Below, piece by piece: positions 22,501 through 33,700 of a DNA stretch of 64,000 bases. The DNA comes from Chamaecrista fasciculata. Its lineage: Eukaryota; Streptophyta; Magnoliopsida; Fabales; Fabaceae. Below the pieces are notes generated by a model that ran no database searches, had not been told where the DNA came from, and was given only the letters and a program-made list of their open reading frames with translations. Location of the stretch: contig QANZ01018890.1 of NCBI GenBank assembly GCA_003254925.1, positions 16,579-80,578 of the forward strand, read 5' to 3'. The position numbers and the translations under genes are program-made. The first letter of the stretch is position 1; every line of letters starts with the position of its first letter.

Positions 22501-24611
22501 CTTACACACTGAAAATCTCAATATTTTTTTAATAATGAAAGTAGACATGACTGATGTGATGTGGAAGTGTTATGATACATATATATGTATATATAGATAT
22601 TTTCAGGAAGGAGGAAATTAATGTATCTGTTTTACATTTCCAGGGTGGAGGAATACCGAGGAGGAGCGCACCTGTTCTTCAAATGATCCGTGAAGAAGTA
22701 TGATTTTCCTATTTGCATTACTTCATTCATCTGTTCTATGTCCGATATATCTATATATACAAAGTACAACTTCAATAGGCAATAATACTCAGAAAAATAA
22801 TTATGTGTTTTTCAATTTCTAGAAAAGCAATAATAGAATGTTGGAAATTATGGTGCGAGTTCATCTTTTTCTATATCTTCCTAAAAATAGCTAAACACGC
22901 TATATTTCTTTTGTTTTGCATGTTACTTCCCATCCTTTGATTATCTACTTATCATGATAACTTAAATTATTTTTAAAATTTTTAAGATAGCTTTCAAACT
23001 TTGTTTATCTGTTTTGACTCCAGTTAAGCGATATAGTCAATTAACTAACTATAGTGGTTAGTATTAGTAACCACTATAGTTAGTTAATTAACTTCCTTGG
23101 CTTAGGATCAGATCCCCTCAATATTACTTTCTCAATTATGCTGGACTAGCTTTGTAGGCATTTTGGCCACTCAAACTAATGTCAACTTCATAAAAGGATG
23201 TATGAAGTTCCAAGATTATTTTAGTGATTGCTTGATAGATTTCCTCTTGCCATATTCTGTTGAACTCAGATCCAATATTGAGATTAGGTAATTAGTGAGT
23301 CTTTTATTTTATTAGAATCTATGGTCGATCCCTAATTAATCCTACTTCATGATGTTACTTTGTATTAGGTTACACAAGATGGTAAATACTCTTTGGTCTT
23401 GGTTTTTGAGGCCAAAGCTCTGGAGTTGTCAGACTTTGAAAAGAGACAGGTATGCAACTTTGCTTTGCTGTAGCATTGACTGAGTATTCTAGTAAAACCC
23501 CATACTTTCCCACTAAAAAAAAAAGTAGCAGAGATAAGAATCATTGGTTGAACTTGAAAGCTCAAGTGTTTGACTCTAACCAAATAACTTAATACCTGCA
23601 AACAGAGCGGTCGAGGACCAATTTTTCATTAGAAAAATGGGGAGCATCAAGGATTCAATTCCTAATAACTTGGCCATAGGTCTGACATTTTCAGGACCAT
23701 TTCAAATCAAAAGCTTAAATCATTACGGGAAGACCTGTGGATGGTTTTACTATAATCTCTTTCACACTCACAAAAGCCATATGAATAGTTTCGTTTCGAT
23801 TTCTGACACGTCAATAGGGACAAAGTAGTGCTCATAGTACTTTGTGCTGAAACTCAGTTTTAGTTGGGAGAGTGGCAAGTGGCAAGGATTGAACTCCCTA
23901 CCACTCAAAGACCCATTAAACTTGAAAGTTTAACCTATTGAGTGAAGGTTCATAAATAATTAATTTTTTTTTATAATCTCTTTAACAAGAGCAAACTTCC
24001 ACATAAAACCAGTTGAGTATACATTAATTGTCTAAGAAGGCTAGAGAGTAGAAATTCGAAGCTGCCAAAGAATTTCACGATGTGCAGTTATATGACTATT
24101 AGTTTATGTTGGTCAAGACATATGTGATTCATACTGTTCCTATAACTGGTCCATCATTTTCCTCTATTTTTTGCCGCAATATAGGTTTTGTTAGGACCTG
24201 CTGCTATATTTACTGGAAAATACTGATAGTTGATAAAAGATAAAGAAACAGTGCCTAAGAATGCAGAAACTCCAATACAAGATAGAAAACATAACAAGAA
24301 AACACCCAAACCACCTTGGCTTTCGAGAGGCCAAGTCTCTCCCAAAACAGTGCTAACTTTTGCTTTAAATGTGTGTAGGGAAAATTCACTTCATTCTTTG
24401 GGCCAGGAATCACAGCTGAAGTTGGTGAGTCTTCTATAACCAACTGCTCTGTTTTTAAGCAAACGCCCTAGAATTGAGAGCCACATTTTAAAATTATTTT
24501 GGATAAGTGATAGCATTGTAATGTATTACTTCGGATCCAGGGAAGGGTGAGAAAGATCTTTACGAGGTTCGACTTATTTCCAACACCAACGCCAACACAT
24601 CTCCTTCCTGA
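16544..24611 (+). CDS. Plastid-targeted DUF2854-type membrane protein, nine exons
   Basis: The family is found in cyanobacteria and plants; its role is not known to me. Exons, all with GT-AG borders: 16544-16858, 18818-18864, 18948-19050, 19358-19444, 20773-20856, 22644-22697, 23369-23449, 24379-24424, 24541-24611. They total 888 bases, 295 codons plus stop, and stay in frame across every junction. The first about 85 residues are serine- and arginine-rich without acidic residues in the early part, as in a chloroplast transit peptide. Exons 2-3 encode two hydrophobic segments (FGVFGLGVGLSLLSYGFGA and SAIMLTYGFPLAIIGMAL). The soluble part follows with the family signature AELKPVP, DVTRYRYGDEQHLDEAL, then SLVLVFEAK and FFGPGITAEV. 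The ATG at 16544 is the first in this frame. Introns 1 and 4 hold two MITEs and a LINE tail. The exon structure is well supported; the molecular function is not. Confidence 0.92.
17405..17732. mobile_element. MITE with 8-bp target duplication (hAT-like) in intron 1
   Basis: The termini CTATGAAGCATGGACACT and AGTGTCCATGCTTCATAG are perfect inverse copies of 18 bases. CCTTATAT is present at 17397-17404 and 17733-17740. An 8-bp duplication suits the hAT superfamily. The subterminal regions carry repeated 'gacacgg' and 'gtgtcgt' words. Non-coding. Confidence 0.85.
17750..18134. mobile_element. Foldback element, GGCAAAAG family, in intron 1
   Basis: It begins GACAAAAGCACATTTT and ends AAGATGCCTTTGCC, with inverted arms (left 'tcaattttgtcccaaaag', right 'gggaacaaaattgaaact'). 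It starts ten bases after the target duplication of the neighbouring MITE. I cannot find a matching target duplication for this copy. Confidence 0.7.
19733..20035 (+). mobile_element. 3' end of a LINE (non-LTR retrotransposon), truncated
   Basis: The open stretch ends in the sequence seen at the C-terminus of plant LINE ORF2 (RGRGRPKKTIQETIRKDL, then IHIADPT) and is followed by the usual 'gataaggctttggttgttg' with a (GTT)n tail. Only the last about 300 bases remain, which is normal for 5'-truncated insertion. It lies inside intron 4 of the DUF2854-type gene in the sense direction. Confidence 0.75.
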
Positions 24612-25493
24612 AGTATGTGATAAGTTTACTCTGCCCTGCCATCCTGCTTGTTTTATATAATGCTATGACTTAGGTCCCTTGAAACTTGTAAAAATAGTAG
24701 ATTGAAAAGGTATCTATTGTAAATTTTGACTATGATTAAAAGAAAGAGAAAGCAGTTTGAAAGAAAGAGGCATGGCTTTCGGTGGGAGCATAGTATTTAT
24801 GTTATTTTACATTTGATGTACAGATACAGCTAAGAAACGAACTTCATATATGCTGAGATTTGTAATGTTACTTATTATTAAAATCTAATAGAGAACTAAT
24901 TCTGCAGAAGATGATCTATAATATTTCAAATCAAGCGAGCAATGGCTATTTCAATTATATATATATGTATGTCAGTTTCTGGTGCAGAGATTGCTATAAC
25001 CCTGAGTTCATCAACTTTGCCTGTGCTTCAATGTTTTCTGTGTGTGAGATATCGTATTTGTTTAAGCAAAACTCGTAACATCCTGGTGTTTTTGTGTAAT
25101 CACTTAAATTATTGTGACTGAGTGAGTAGATTACAATTAAGAAAGTGTAAAATCAGTTGTGTTTGTCTAAGGAAAGGGTTTACATCACGTAATTGTGATT
25201 ATTCACTTAATAAATTTATCTGTGCTCGAAAAAAAGAGAAGTAGGCTAAAGTTTTATTTGGATCTAAAACTATCAAATTTCGTAACGTTTCACTTATGAC
25301 TTCTGATCTCTTTTATATTTCAAAAAGTTGATTCTTTTGCTATTGAGTATACTATTCTTTTATATAAGAATCTTGACTGAAGGTATTCTCAAAATTGACT
25401 GGGTTTTAAATCTGAACAAAGACCTCAAAAATTTTACAAGAACCAAAATAATAAAGATTCAATTTACCTCCCTCTTAAATAATATTGCTGACT
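24612..25493. other. 3' flank of the DUF2854-type gene, no gene seen
   Basis: AT-rich sequence following the stop codon, presumably the 3' UTR and intergenic DNA. No signal is distinct enough to name a polyadenylation site. Confidence 0.5.
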
Positions 25494-25920
25494 TGTTATA
25501 AACATCAATGTATGGGCATGTGGTGTGTGGATGACTACATCCATGACAAGGCATTAAGAAAGATGACCTTTGTGTTTCTCACATCATTTGTAACATATTA
25601 TTTATGTCTTCAATTATATGGTGTAACTATCCATTAGTGGAGCAAACAAAACCTCCTCATTTATGGTCCTTTAGTAGGCTATAGGTTACATGCCCACTAG
25701 AGTCCTATATAAGAAGGTCTACTTGTATACAAATGGAAATGGTTGAGAGATTAAAATAAGAATTAATATGATTAAAGGGATGAGAATTTGAAGAACTGCA
25801 TCAAGAAAATGTGGGATAGTTCTTGAAGAACTAAATTCTTTCCACTATAATTTTGTGTATTCTTTATCTCTTGCATTTGTCTCTATATCTCTTACTTCAT
25901 AATATATTATTTTTACAACA
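25494..25920 (+). repeat. 5' LTR of the non-coding element
   Basis: 427 bases with TG...CA ends. It holds a likely TATA-type sequence (CTATATAAG near 25706) that would drive element transcription. Confidence 0.85.
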
Positions 25921-27000
25921 TGTTATCAGCACGAGTCTCTACCGAATTAGAGCAAGGTAATTTTAATATTTCTTCTCATCATCAATAGAAGGTACGGAAA
26001 CCTTATTCTTAGTTTTGAATTATTTATAATGAAGCATGTTCATAATCTATTTTATATTTGAATTTATTATTGTCACCTTGAAAAGTTGAAGGTTATATAA
26101 GAAATGGCCTGTTGCCATATTATCTTTGATTTGATTATCATGAAATTGATAATTTGATTCATTTATGGATATGTGATGAAAAGACAATATCACATTTTGA
26201 TAGATCTATAAAATGTAAATATGCAGCTATTGAAATTAGTTGATAATTGCCCAGAAGGCCATGAGTCAATATATATTGATAAATTATTGATAGAAGTTTT
26301 ATACTTGTTGAAGATTTTTTATGGCTTGAAGCCATGTTATTTGTAATGAATAAGTGCATATAAGAATTGTTGCAGATGTTGATAATTTTCCATAAGTAAA
26401 AGTTTGGCTAATAATAGCCTTGAAGACTAATAGTTTATATGAGTTTATAGAATTGATTATTTTATCATTTCAATAGAGATATTGTTCAATATTGGTCCCG
26501 AAGGCTAATAGCTAGTCCATTTTAAGGAATTATGAGTGCCAACTATGTAGCTATTGAAAATGATGAGAACATTCTTTGGTAGTCCTGAAGACTAATGTTA
26601 ATATATGTATTGTTATATTGATATGAGGTGGAAATAAAATTTGCAATATGAATTAATTTTGAAATTTTTGACACCACATATCTCCAGTAGAGATGGTGAT
26701 GATGATATGGTAAATGTAGTTTTTGTGGTTGTCATTGATGAACATGAAGTTCAAGGATCATATATTTGTATGTAAATATATATTTACAAGACCAATCATT
26801 TTTAATGAATGAATATTGGTAGAAAAGCCAAAAAGTTCAAAATACGCCAGAAGCGTAATATATATTATGTAGAGAATGATTTTCTCAAAAGGAAGAGAAT
26901 AGAAATTTTTCACTATTATTGTGCTCTATAAGAGACAATAAATTTATAAGATCAACAATTTTTATTTTTCATGGAAGTTATAACCCCAGCAGTGGTTTCG
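25921..27000 (+). repeat. Interior duplicate, copy 1
   Basis: Matches 27412-28491 over the same 1,080 bases with no net length change. By eye about 13 mismatches fall in the first 480 bases and none in the last about 600. It ends exactly at the N at 27001. Confidence 0.85.
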
Positions 27001-27009
27001 NATGATTGG

Positions 27010-27401
27010 TGTTGTAAATATATAATATGTGGATGACCACATCCATGAGTCTTTTGGCCTTCTTGTAACATCTCTACAACCTCATCATGGCTCCATCAAT
27101 TTAGTCCTTTGTAACTTCTTCATGAAAGCTCATTAGTGTGTTAAAGGTGCATTATGGTGCCCTTAATCATACTTTGTGACATGAGTTCTATAAATAGGAG
27201 GCTATTTGTACACAAATGAGATGAGAACAAGATATAACATATATGAATAAGAACATGATAAAATGATGAGTTCTTGAAGAACTACATTCATAGAATATGA
27301 GATAGTTCCTGAAGAACTAAACTCTCATTTAGTACTAATTTTGTGTCTCCATTATCTCTTCTATCTATCTTTTTACTTCTTATTTTATTTGGTTTACAAC
27401 A
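27010..27401 (+). repeat. LTR of a related but different subfamily
   Basis: It starts TGTTGTAAATATATAATATG and ends in TTTACAACA before a primer-site region identical to that of the outer element. It shares the order of motifs with the outer LTRs (gtggatgac-acatccatga, 'gaagaact', 'gatagttc') but is clearly diverged in between. There is a short duplication, ACAACACGTT, at its 3' edge. Confidence 0.7.
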
Positions 27402-27411
27402 CGTTACAACA

Positions 27412-28491
27412 CGTTATCAGCACGAGTCTCTACCGAATTAGAGCAAGGTAATTTTAATATTTCTTCTCATCATCAATTGAAGGTACGGAAACCTTATTCT
27501 TAGTTTTGAATTATTTATATTGAAGCATGTTCATAATCTATTTTATATTTGAATTTATTATTGTCACCTTGAAAAGTTGAAGGTTATATAAGAAATGGCC
27601 TAAAGCCATATTATTTTTGATTTGATTATCATGAAATTGATAATTTGATTCATTTATGGATATGTGATGAAAAGACAATATCACATTTTGATAGATCTAT
27701 AAAATGTAAATATGCAGCTACTGAAATTAGCTGATAATTGCCCGGAAGGCCATGAGTCAATATATATTGATAAATTATTGATAGAAGTTTTATACTTGTT
27801 GAAGATTTTTTATGGCTTGAAGCCATGTTATTTGTAATGAATAAGTGCATATAAGAATTGTTGCACATGTTGATAATTTGCCATAAGTCAAAGTTTGGCT
27901 AATAATAGCCTTGAAGACTAATAGTTTATATGAGTTTATAGAATTGATTATTTTATCATTTCAATAGAGATATTGTTCAATATTGGTCCCGAAGGCTAAT
28001 AGCTAGTCCATTTTAAGGAATTATGAGTGCCAACTATGTAGCTATTGAAAATGATGAGAACATTCTTTGGTAGTCCTGAAGACTAATGTTAATATATGTA
28101 TTGTTATATTGATATGAGGTGGAAATAAAATTTGCAATATGAATTAATTTTGAAATTTTTGACACCACATATCTCCAGTAGAGATGGTGATGATGATATG
28201 GTAAATGTAGTTTTTGTGGTTGTCATTGATGAACATGAAGTTCAAGGATCATATATTTGTATGTAAATATATATTTACAAGACCAATCATTTTTAATGAA
28301 TGAATATTGGTAGAAAAGCCAAAAAGTTCAAAATACGCCAGAAGCGTAATATATATTATGTAGAGAATGATTTTCTCAAAAGGAAGAGAATAGAAATTTT
28401 TCACTATTATTGTGCTCTATAAGAGACAATAAATTTATAAGATCAACAATTTTTATTTTTCATGGAAGTTATAACCCCAGCAGTGGTTTCG
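27412..28491 (+). repeat. Interior duplicate, copy 2
   Basis: Second copy of 25921-27000. It continues without a break into the rest of the interior, so this is the copy in its natural context. Confidence 0.85.
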
Positions 28492-28680
28492 GTAGAAAGA
28501 ACTATCATTGAATTTGAGAAGAATATGATAAATATTTGAAGAGATATTGAAAATTTGAGAATTGTTAAATGAGAGTGATTAAAATCACATTTTACAAATT
28601 GTCGACATTGGATAATTGGTCAAAAATTAAATATAGTGAGATAATTCCCCTAAGTGAATAATGAACTTTGAACCAATAGC

Positions 28681-28884
28681 AGAAGATGTTAAAATTTGGA
28701 CTAGTAGTCCATACACCAGAAGATGTCAAAATTTGGACCAGTAGTCCTGACAATATTAGATGTTAAACTTTGGACTAGCAATCTAGATACCAGAAGTTGT
28801 CAAATATTTGACCAGAAGTCAAGACACTAGAAGTTGTCAAATTTTTAGATCAGTAGTCTTACCACCTGAAGATGTTAAAATCTT
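28681..28884 (+). repeat. 37-bp imperfect tandem repeat inside the LTR element
   Basis: About five and a half units of the pattern 'agaagatgtcaaaatttgg', then 'accagtagtcc' and a variable end, each about 37 bases. No continuous coding frame. Confidence 0.7.
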
Positions 28885-30082
28885 AAAGTATAATTGAGTT
28901 TTTATACAAAAGATAAATAAATTTGTTAAATGTAATGCACTAGCAGTGCAAGATTTCTCACATGAAATGTGAAATGAGGGGAAGATGAATTTATTTTCTA
29001 CGGATCCTATCAGTCAGTTTTTGTATAAGTCTTTGGAAGACTTGGGTATATATCAGATTGAAAATTATGCGTTAACGTTATTAAAACATAATATAATCAT
29101 GTGTAAGAAATTCTTGAAAAATTTGAAATGCCTGAAGCATACAATTTAGAGGATTTGAAATGCCTGAAGCATATAATCTAGATATGTAGTATTAGCATAT
29201 ATAATGTTCAATATATGCATCTTTAAATAAATTTTTAAATCATGAAAGAGTAATGAACTATTGTTGTATTTTTATTGGTAATTTTTTTTTTAAAAAGGGA
29301 GAAATAACTGATAATATTAATTTTGAGAATTTTGAAGAAAGTATTTTCTCGATGGGGTTACAATAATTTTATATTGATCAATGAATTTAAATTATGATTA
29401 TTGCATGAACTTGAAACCAATTTGATTATATATAATTATTGATCATTTTATTAATATTTTGTTTATAAAAAAATTGTGATTGATAAGTTGCTAGAAGCAA
29501 ATACAATATTGTAGAATTTATTATTTATTTCTAATTCTTTATCAATGAGAATATAGTGAAAGGTAAATGATTTAATATCTCGTTATATATTTGATGTCAT
29601 ATATATTATACTCAAAGAAGTGAATGATATATGTTTAATTTATATTATGTTTAAGAAGACTTTTATTGATTAGTCATGTGAAATATGGAAATACTTTTAT
29701 ATTCGGTGTAAATGATTTTATGTGCAATGGAGATCTATGGAGTATATCATGCATAAGTGTGATCAGTATATATAATTCAATATCTCGAAAGGCAATGAAG
29801 AATCAACTTTTGAGGGGAAGATGAAGCACAACACATTTTTGAAGATGAAGTGCAATTTTCAGGGGAAGTCATACTTACAAATAATGTACTCTTTTTCCTT
29901 CGCTAAGTTTTTGTCCCACTGGGTTTTATTTAGCAAGATTTTAACGAGGCATGTATTTGTAGTGGAAAAATTATGAATAATGTACTCTTTTTCCCTTCGT
30001 TAAGTTTTTATCCCATTGGGTTTTTCTTAACAAGGTTTTTAATGAGACATATATTCATAATGTGTAGTCATCCAAGGGGAAG

Positions 30083-30516
30083 TGTTATAAACATCAATGT
30101 ATGAACATGTGGTGTGTGGATGACTACATCCATGACAAGGCATTAAGAAAGATGACCTTTGTGTTTCTCACATCATTTGTAACATATTATTTATGTCTTC
30201 AATTATATGGTGTCACTATCCATTAGTGGAGCAAACAAAACCGCCTTCTTTATGGTCCTTTAGTAGGCTATAGGTTACATGCCCACTAGAGTCTTATATA
30301 AGAAGGTCTACTTGTATAAAAATGGAAATGGTTGAGAGATTAAGATAAGAATTAATATGATTAAAGGGATGAGTTATGAGTTCTTGAAGAACTGCATCAA
30401 GAAAGTGTGGGATAGTTCTTGAAGAACTAAATTCTTTCCACTATAATTTTGTGTATTATTTATCTCTTGCATTTCTCTCTATATCTCTTACTTTATAATA
30501 TATTATTTTTACAACA
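30083..30516 (+). repeat. 3' LTR of the non-coding element
   Basis: 434 bases, partner of 25494-25920. It differs by about 14 substitutions and a small indel near 30370 ('ttatgagttc'). Confidence 0.85.
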
Positions 30517-30763
30517 TGACTAACTTTATATATGTATATATTCCTCATACACGTGACGCCTAAGCTGTCACCCAAATTTTCAGTACAGAAGGAACAAAAC
30601 ATACAAGATACAACATCACGATGCCAGGTAACAAAAAAGTACATATAATATAGACTCCATAATCAATTTTAATTTTCCTTTAACTAATTTGTTTATTCAT
30701 TTTCAACTTTCAAAATTCCTGAAGATATCCTTTTAATTAATCTTTCTGCCTCTTTGCTTTTCT

Positions 30764-33700
30764 TTAACAGTGAGTGAGGAAGATGTTGATCTTTCTTTGT
30801 CTTCCTTTCTCTTTCAGCTTTTTCTTCTTCATCCATGAAAAGCACCCACCTTGGCTGCAAATTTCCTCTTCTTTCATTCCCAACCCATCCATATTTTCTT
30901 GGGTATTTTCTCTCTCTTTCTCTTTCTCTTTCTGTTCAACCTGCACATCCAGAATTTGTACTCTCACATCAATGTCTCATACTCATATTTAGTAACTGGT
31001 ATCCTATGATCATGTGATTCTGATAAAGACAAAGTCCATGCTCATTAACAACAAAAGATTTTGAGTACTTGAAAGACTAAGCTCTCTGTGATAAAATATG
31101 ATTTTTATTCTAACTTTAATGGAAGATTCATTCAAGGTACTCTACAAGGATATATTCCTAAGCAAACTAATAATTTTGTGTTTGAAAGATTACTGACTTG
31201 ATAACTCAATCCTTACAAAATTAAAATACACATTTTAGTCTCTAAAAGATTTAATGGTATATTCTTTAGTCTTTGAAATATTAAAACAATATATTATTTA
31301 GTCTAGAAAATGACTAATAGGTATACAGTTTTCATCTTTTAGGAATTAAACTGTGTATTTCATCTCGTAGAGACTAAGTTATCAGCTCGATAATCTTTTA
31401 GGGATCTTACTCGTATATAAATAATTAAACTGAGTTGCTGCAACATATTTTATGTGAGACAGTGAGAGTACAAGTAAGTTCTGTTTTTCTTTAACCAAAA
31501 CGTGAATGCATGTGAAACATCATTTGTCTGTTTTGGACATTAATATCTATCTATATCAGTAGTTTAGCACGGAAAAAAGGTTAAATTAGATCAAAATCAT
31601 AGGCTAAAATAGTAAAACAGAAAGAGAATGTACAGCATATGAAATTAATAAGGAAAGCATCTTATTCTCATAGCCTTATAATGCAGGAACATTAATAGAA
31701 GTATTCTTCTTTATAATCATAAGGGCATAAGGTATCTTTTGTCTATCTATGTTACAATTTATGTGAAGACTTATTTGAATTAAGAGTACCTATAAGAGGA
31801 ATAAAAAATAGTTTTCAATAAAGTTTGAACACAAGCTTTGTTCAATGAAAAATATAATGTTACATTATGTAATTTAGCCTCCATTACTATAAGTTAAGTC
31901 AAGCCCTCTGTTTGTTGGGAATGATGGGATTTGTTTTATCAAAGATAACTAAAAAATAAATAAGTAAATAAAAACTAACTTGTTACAAGGAAAACCAAAA
32001 TTCCTAAGAAAATTTTTAATTTCTATATTTTTCCTAAAATTTTAGTTTAGTTGATATTATTTATTTTCTTAAAAAAATCAATTCTTATACTTAGTAAATG
32101 TTCAGATTCGTGTCCTTAATACTTATATATATATATATATATATTTGTGAAATAACAAGATATAATAATAAAAAATATATATCTGAATGCATGATAATAA
32201 AAGAAAATATGATAAGTTTTGTGATAAATGTAACTATATATAACAAATAAAAGTAAATATATATACATACACACAAATATTAGCGGTTTGGTTTGGTTAA
32301 TTATATGTTTACACGATTAAGCAAAACAAATCAATCAAATTTGGTTAAATCAATTTGATTTAATTTTGGGGTTAGTCTAAGATGTAAAGTTTGATTCTTG
32401 ACATGAGATTTGCTGATGTGGCATAATTATAACCATTGATGTAATTTAATGCTGAAAAATAATAAAATAATAATAATTTTTTTAACCAATCAAAACTGTG
32501 TATGGAGTCATACTACTAGTTACATACAACTAACTTTTTCACGTGTCATTTTATTATTGGCTCATGACTTATTTCATCCCATATCAAGAATCAAATTTAC
32601 ATTATATATAGTCTAACCCTTTTGGATACCTTTTATTTTAATAATTAGTTATTATAAATATAATTATTAAAACTAAGGCCTAATATTTATAACGTATGTA
32701 TGGGAATTCATTTTAAAAAAGTATAAGGAACAAATCAAAACTTAGATAATTTATAGGTGTTAAAAAATGAATTTTTCTTGAAAATACTTATAGGGAAATA
32801 TAATAGTTTTAATTTCAGAAATACACAAAGGAATATCGTACCAAATGCACCCAAAGTTCAAAGCTAGCTAGGCTAGAAAAGAACAACATTGCTAGATACT
32901 TACTATATGTATATATATATATATATACTAATACATCTCGACTCACTATATACTACATGGACATATGTAAAGCATTTAGAATTTGAGCTAATCTCAAGAG
33001 ATGAATTGGAAACTTATGGATTTACGAATTGGATATGAAGTTGTCTTGCAATAGCTCAAAAATAAAAATAAGAAACATTTTAAATTAAAGAGATTGTGTG
33101 ACAGTTAATTAAGTATAATGAATAAACATATAAATTGATCATTGAAAGATAAATAAACTAATAATTCAACTTTTTGAAAGTAATTATATTAATATATTTT
33201 AATTCTTCTATTTCTACACATTAGTCCATAAAAAAATAAGTTTGAATGATTAAAATGTACCGTACTTATAATTTTCAAAGATTCAATAAAAGTGTCTGAT
33301 TTAAACTTTTAAAGTTGAACCAAATTATATATTTGTAAAATTGTTATGAGTAAACTAATAATTTGGTTTTGAAATATTATTTAGTTGATAATTTTGTTTT
33401 CGAAATATTAAAATACATAGTTTAGTCTTTAAAAAATTTAAACGATATACTCTTTAATCCTTCAAAAAATAAAATGATATACTATATTATTCATAAAAAA
33501 TTAATAAGTATATTATTTTAATCTTTTAAGATCAAACAATTTATTTCAATATTTGATAATTTTTAGATCCAAATTATTAATATATTCAATTGTTATTGTT
33601 TTTTATTTTTTTTTCTTTAATTTTTTTTTTTTGAGAAATTCAATTGTGTTGTTAAATGAGAAGTTGGGGAAAAGAACGAAGAGAAAGGACAAAAAACGAA

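Larger units (their letters stand above)
25494..30516 (+). mobile_element. Non-coding LTR retrotransposon with TGACT target duplication
   Basis: Outer LTRs lie at 25494-25920 and 30083-30516 (TGTTATAAAC to TTTTACAACA), flanked by TGACT at 25489-25493 and 30517-30521. The primer-site region starts right after the 5' LTR (TGTTATCAGCACGAG). A purine tract (CCAAGGGGAAG) precedes the 3' LTR. The 3' interior has the usual Copia phrase 'ttttgtcccactgggtttt', present twice (29888 and 29975). No gag or pol frame survives, so it must have moved, if at all, with help from another element. By eye the LTRs differ at about 14 positions and one small indel. The interior has a 1,080-base duplication and a third, different LTR around a single N at 27001, so its true structure is uncertain. 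Confidence 0.85.

Noticed and set aside
26159..27868. Duplicate open frames of 66 and 72 codons inside the LTR element
   Set aside because: Both come from the duplicated non-coding interior and resemble no gag or pol protein.
28681..28884. Possible CRISPR-like array
   Set aside because: Units are directly adjacent, imperfect and without spacers, and lie in a plant retroelement.
30774..31017. Plus-strand frames opposite the last exon of the five-exon gene
   Set aside because: Pyrimidine-rich complement of a K/E-rich exon; no domains.
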